A DNA stretch of 64,000 nt from an uncultured Lachnospiraceae bacterium (lineage in GTDB: Bacteria; Bacillota; Clostridia; Lachnospirales; Lachnospiraceae): contig CAJTPF010000004.1 in assembly GCA_910578175.1 (NCBI GenBank), positions 32,394 through 96,393 on the forward strand. The letters are read 5' to 3'. Numbering within the stretch: position 1 is the first letter of the stretch; the number at the start of each line of letters is the position of its first letter. The notes beneath the pieces are model-generated. The model was not told the origin of the DNA, did not search any database, and saw only the letters and a program-made list of their open reading frames with translations. A program made the translations under genes and the position numbers. This document shows, piece by piece, positions 61,298 to 64,000 of the stretch.

Positions 61298-61855
61298 TTA
61301 TACTCTGGATAAATATTCTCCTGTACGGGTATCAATCTTGATCTTATCGCCCTGTTCCACGAATAAAGGAACATAAACGGTAGCTCCCGTTTCAACAACC
61401 GCAGGCTTTGTAGCACCTGTAGCCGTATCACCTTTAAATCCAGGCTCTGTTTCCGTAATTTCCAGCTCTGCAAACAAAGGCGGCTCTATAGCAAATACAT
61501 TTCCGTTGTGCGAACACATTTTTACCATATCATTTTCTTTTACAAACTTTAAAGAATCTCCGATACTATCAGCATCCAATGAAATCTGATCATATGTTTC
61601 AACATCCATAAAGTGGAATAGATCACCGTCAGAATATAAATACTGCATATCCTTTCTGTCGATTCTGGCCTGCGGACATTTTTCTGTAGGCCGAAACGTT
61701 TTTTCAACCACTCCGCCATTCTTAATGTTTTTTAATTTTGTTCTTACAAACGCAGCACCTTTTCCCGGCTTTACATGTTGAAATTCAATAATCTGATAAA
61801 TATTATTATCTAATTCAATTGTTATTCCATTCCTAAAATCGCCTGCTGATATCAT
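61298..61855 (-). CDS. efp: Elongation factor P
   Basis: A 185-residue EF-P that relieves ribosome stalling at proline runs. MISAGDFRNGITIELDNNIY, then FQHVKPGKGAAFVRTKLKN (the PGKG loop that carries the modified Lys) and the C-terminal IKIDTRTGEYLSRV are diagnostic. ATG at 61855 follows AAGGAGGAATTTTAC. aroK lies 104 bases upstream. Confidence 0.97.
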   Translation of the reverse strand: MISAGDFRNGITIELDNNIYQIIEFQHVKPGKGAAFVRTKLKNIKNGGVVEKTFRPTEKCPQARIDRKDMQYLYSDGDLFHFMDVETYDQISLDADSIGDSLKFVKENDMVKMCSHNGNVFAIEPPLFAELEITETEPGFKGDTATGATKPAVVETGATVYVPLFVEQGDKIKIDTRTGEYLSRV

Positions 61856-61959
61856 GTAAAATTCCTCCTTAAATTAACTTACAGCATTTAAATATTTTAA
61901 TCATATCGTCAAAACTCAATAACTTATACTAGTTTATAATAATATAGACTTTTTTTCAA

Positions 61960-62490
61960 CTATTTTTTCTCAAATTTACCAATCTTTAATATAATTTCTC
62001 CGGCAACCGCAGAAATATCCTTCCTGTCCGTCTCTATCACTATATCTGCCACTTCCATATAACGCGGCTTTCGTTTTTCCATAAGCTCTTTTATATACCC
62101 AACATTCATATGACCGTTCAAAATTGGCCGGTCCGTGCTGTATCTGACACGTTTGTATATTGTCTCCGGTTCAGCTGTCAGTAAGACGATCACGCCATTC
62201 CGCTTCATACACTCCACATTCTCATCCCGAAGCACCGCACCGCCGCCGCATGATACGATCCGCCCGGTGGCCTTCTGAATCTCCTTCAGACACGACGTCT
62301 CAATTTCACGAAATACATCTTCCCCGGATTCTGCAAAGATATCCGAAATACTTTTTCCTTCATGTCTTACGATATATGCATCCATATCTACTTCCGGTAT
62401 CTGCATCTGTCGGCTTAATTCATGGGATACTGTGGTCTTTCCGCTTCCCATAAACCCGATCAGCATAATATTATTCTCTTTTATGTCCAT
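61960..62490 (-). CDS. aroK: Shikimate kinase
   Basis: A 176-residue kinase phosphorylating shikimate: P-loop IGFMGSGKTTVSHELS, substrate-binding VDMDAYIVRHEGKSISDIF, SCGGGAVLRDENVE. ATG at 62490 follows GGAGAATTAAA. It follows aroD by 36 bases (aroD-aroK order), both on the minus strand. Confidence 0.95.
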   Translation of the reverse strand: MDIKENNIMLIGFMGSGKTTVSHELSRQMQIPEVDMDAYIVRHEGKSISDIFAESGEDVFREIETSCLKEIQKATGRIVSCGGGAVLRDENVECMKRNGVIVLLTAEPETIYKRVRYSTDRPILNGHMNVGYIKELMEKRKPRYMEVADIVIETDRKDISAVAGEIILKIGKFEKK

Positions 62491-62526
62491 TTTAATTCTC
62501 CATTCTCGTATGATTTCGTTTATCTG

Positions 62527-63294
62527 TCATTCGTTCTCCAGATTTCGGCTGAGCAATTCCAGCATGGTTTTCAGTTCACCTGCCTCTAACTGTCCCGGCG
62601 CTGATGAAGGTCCGACAGCACCAAACGTAATGGTGCTTCCGAATATCTGTCCCGCTACCCTGCTTAAAATCCCGGTCCTTCCCATAGACATGGTAACAAT
62701 GGGAATTTCCCCAAACTGGCTGTTAACTTCATGGGTTGCGGAGAGAAGTGTCAGCAGATCATCCACTGTAGACGGCATCACGGCAATCTTTGCAATATCC
62801 GCATTCAGACTCTGCATTTTTATCAGTCTTGCTATGATTTCAAACTTCACCGGTGTTTTATTAAAATCATGATTGGAAAGGATCACCTTTATACCAAAAC
62901 GATGTGCTTCCCGGATGATATCTTTTACCAGTTCTTCTCCCTGAAACAATTCAACATCAATAATATCTGCTATTCCGGTTGCAATGATCTGTTTCAGGTA
63001 CGCTCCGTACTTTTCTTTTGAAATTTCCCCTTCACCGCCCTCACCGGCTGTGCGAAGGGTAAAAATAACCGGCTGTATGATGATCTTGTCAAGTGTTTCC
63101 AAAAGGTCCCTGACTGCTCCTATATCATCATAATGTTCAAAATAATCAATTCTGATTTCAACCAGATCGCAGGATGCTTCTGCAGTCATTTCCGCCTGTC
63201 GTATTATATCTTCCACTGTTCTGCCTACGATCGGTACACAAATCTTAGGCATTCCTTCACCAATAATAACATTTTTCACTTTCACTGTTTTCAT
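62527..63294 (-). CDS. aroD: 3-dehydroquinate dehydratase, type I
   Basis: A 255-residue TIM-barrel class I dehydratase forming a Schiff base. Visible: PKICVPIVGRTVEDIIRQAE, CDLVEIRIDYFEHYDD (EVRxD-type), VILSNHDFNKTPVKFEI (His), IAKIAVMPSTVDDLLTLL (Schiff-base Lys in AKIAVMP) and SMGRTGILSRVAGQIFGSTI. ATG at 63294 follows GGAGGTATATT; the reading to 63462 is leader. Divergent from aroE, with a 235-base spacer carrying both promoters. Confidence 0.95.
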   Translation of the reverse strand: MKTVKVKNVIIGEGMPKICVPIVGRTVEDIIRQAEMTAEASCDLVEIRIDYFEHYDDIGAVRDLLETLDKIIIQPVIFTLRTAGEGGEGEISKEKYGAYLKQIIATGIADIIDVELFQGEELVKDIIREAHRFGIKVILSNHDFNKTPVKFEIIARLIKMQSLNADIAKIAVMPSTVDDLLTLLSATHEVNSQFGEIPIVTMSMGRTGILSRVAGQIFGSTITFGAVGPSSAPGQLEAGELKTMLELLSRNLENE

Positions 63295-63376
63295 AATATA
63301 CCTCCGCATATCACAGATAAACCTGCAACACTGCACAAAGATTAATTTCATTAAAAATATATCTGAATTATCAATT

Positions 63377-63405
63377 ATTATACCATTCCGAAAAGTAATA
63401 ATCAA
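63377..63405 (-). promoter_or_regulatory. Promoter of aroD
   Basis: Minus strand: TTGATT (63400-63405), 17-base spacer, TATAAT (63377-63382). The leader to the aroD start is about 75 bases. Confidence 0.7.
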
Positions 63406-63446
63406 TTCTTCTCCAATGTAAAATGTTATCCCTTCTTCCGCATTGG

Positions 63447-63475
63447 TTGACAGATTGTACATTTAGATTTAAGAT
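63447..63475 (+). promoter_or_regulatory. Promoter of aroE
   Basis: TTGACA (63447-63452), 17-base spacer, TAAGAT (63470-63475). It lies about 42 bases from the aroD -35, so the two divergent units could share control. Confidence 0.65.
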
Positions 63476-63528
63476 ATTTACGGAAAATATGATACAACGA
63501 TTTTTTTAACACTGAAATGGAGGATCTT

Positions 63529-64000
63529 ATGAGTACTACTATAACCGGACATACAAAATTAACAGGCTTGCTTGGAAGTCCCGTTGCACACAGCATATCT
63601 CCGATGATGCATAATGAAGCTTTCAACCAATTGGGATTAGACTATGTTTATCTTTGTTTTGATGTGGGTACCGACGGACTGAAGACTGCCGTCAACGGCC
63701 TGAAGCAGATCGGAATCAGAGGATTTAACTGTACAATGCCTGATAAAAACCTGATGTGTGAACTGGCAGATGAATTAAGCCCTGCCGCTTCCATGATCGG
63801 CGCCGTCAATACTGTTGTAAACGAAAACGGGAGGTTAATCGGACATAATACGGACGGAATCGGATATATGCAGGCGGTCAGGGACGCCGGACATAATATT
63901 ATCGGTAAAACAATGACTCTGCTGGGTGCCGGCGGCGCCGCCACTGCCATAAGTGTTCAGGCTGCACTTGACGGCGTTGCCAATATTAATATTTTCAGTA
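63529..64000 (+). CDS. aroE: Shikimate/quinate dehydrogenase, partial at right edge
   Basis: The first 157 codons are present. It starts MSTTITGHTKLTGLLGSPVA then HSISPMMHNEAFNQLGLDY, the AroE substrate site. GFNCTMPDK replaces the usual NVTIPHK motif and, with IGKTMTLLGAGGAATAI (NAD-binding), looks closer to the YdiB shikimate/quinate dehydrogenase than to classic AroE. ATG at 63529 follows GGAGGATCTT. The gene continues beyond the window. Confidence 0.92.
   Translation, partial: MSTTITGHTKLTGLLGSPVAHSISPMMHNEAFNQLGLDYVYLCFDVGTDGLKTAVNGLKQIGIRGFNCTMPDKNLMCELADELSPAASMIGAVNTVVNENGRLIGHNTDGIGYMQAVRDAGHNIIGKTMTLLGAGGAATAISVQAALDGVANINIFS

Noticed and set aside
1..64000. tRNA, rRNA, CRISPR, insertion sequences, prophage
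   Set aside because: No tRNA cloverleaf, repeat-spacer array, transposase or phage structural gene was seen.

Overview
The window looks like a chromosomal segment of a spore-forming, chemotactic, Gram-positive anaerobe of the class Clostridia, most likely family Lachnospiraceae. The evidence is a complete RnfCDGEAB operon, sporulation genes (yqfC, an alpha/beta SASP, a CotH-type kinase), cheV, a 1418-residue 2-hydroxyacyl-CoA dehydratase activase-like protein, and a DUF5688 protein of a type I associate with Lachnospiraceae. DNA is moderately AT-rich, with very AT-rich intergenic spacers, and most genes lie on the minus strand. I see no rRNA, tRNA, CRISPR array, insertion sequence or prophage.

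Layout, left to right. 1-3.5 kb: yqfC (cut by the edge), rpsU, alaS and a 48-residue membrane protein upstream of alaS. 3.5-8 kb: CotH-like protein, queH, a Nudix hydrolase and a class B penicillin-binding protein. 8-12 kb: a FtsW/RodA polymerase, a U32-family protein and zapA, a cell-envelope/division block. 12-16 kb: two immunity-like proteins (a SUFU-domain protein and a partner), then ruvB and ruvA. 16-27 kb: a flavin/redox block (Gx transporter, NusG-domain-II protein, apbE, rnfBAEGDC) interrupted by a LacI regulator, a broken MATE gene and an MFS transporter. 27-33 kb: SASP, a YprB-like exonuclease, murF, ddl, recG. 33-37 kb: SGNH hydrolase, cupin, tocopherol-cyclase-family protein, two-gene ABC exporter. 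37-44 kb: LTA-synthase-like enzyme, fakA-like gene, Asp23 protein, rpmB, lysA and a rhomboid-like protein without catalytic residues. 44-50.7 kb: the activase giant, ung, hisF, hisH. 50.7-60 kb: a charge-polarised membrane protein, cheV, a lipoprotein, a two-component system, a small membrane protein, a transglutaminase-like protein, another lipoprotein, tatD. 60-64 kb: a DUF5688 protein, efp, aroK, aroD and the start of a divergent aroE.

How genes work together. ApbE attaches FMN to extracytoplasmic flavoproteins; both expected targets (RnfG, RnfD) carry the threonine flavinylation motif, and apbE converges on the Rnf operon. The NusG-domain-II and Gx-transporter genes nearby belong to families that recur near such flavin systems. 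PBP, FtsW/RodA, ZapA, MurF, Ddl, LTA synthase and LysA feed wall synthesis. aroD, aroK and aroE are steps of the shikimate pathway.

The points most worth a second look are: two operator-like repeats in the LTA-synthase promoter; a LacI-type palindrome in front of the decayed MATE gene; a structured GC-rich leader before ddl; a hairpin leader that can compete with the ribosome binding site of the activase gene; the SUFU/partner pair with no toxin nearby; the Cys-rich tail on RnfE; and the catalytically dead rhomboid with a zinc-binding tail. I found no clearly new multi-gene system. All calls come from reading the sequence and from family knowledge; no database search was run.
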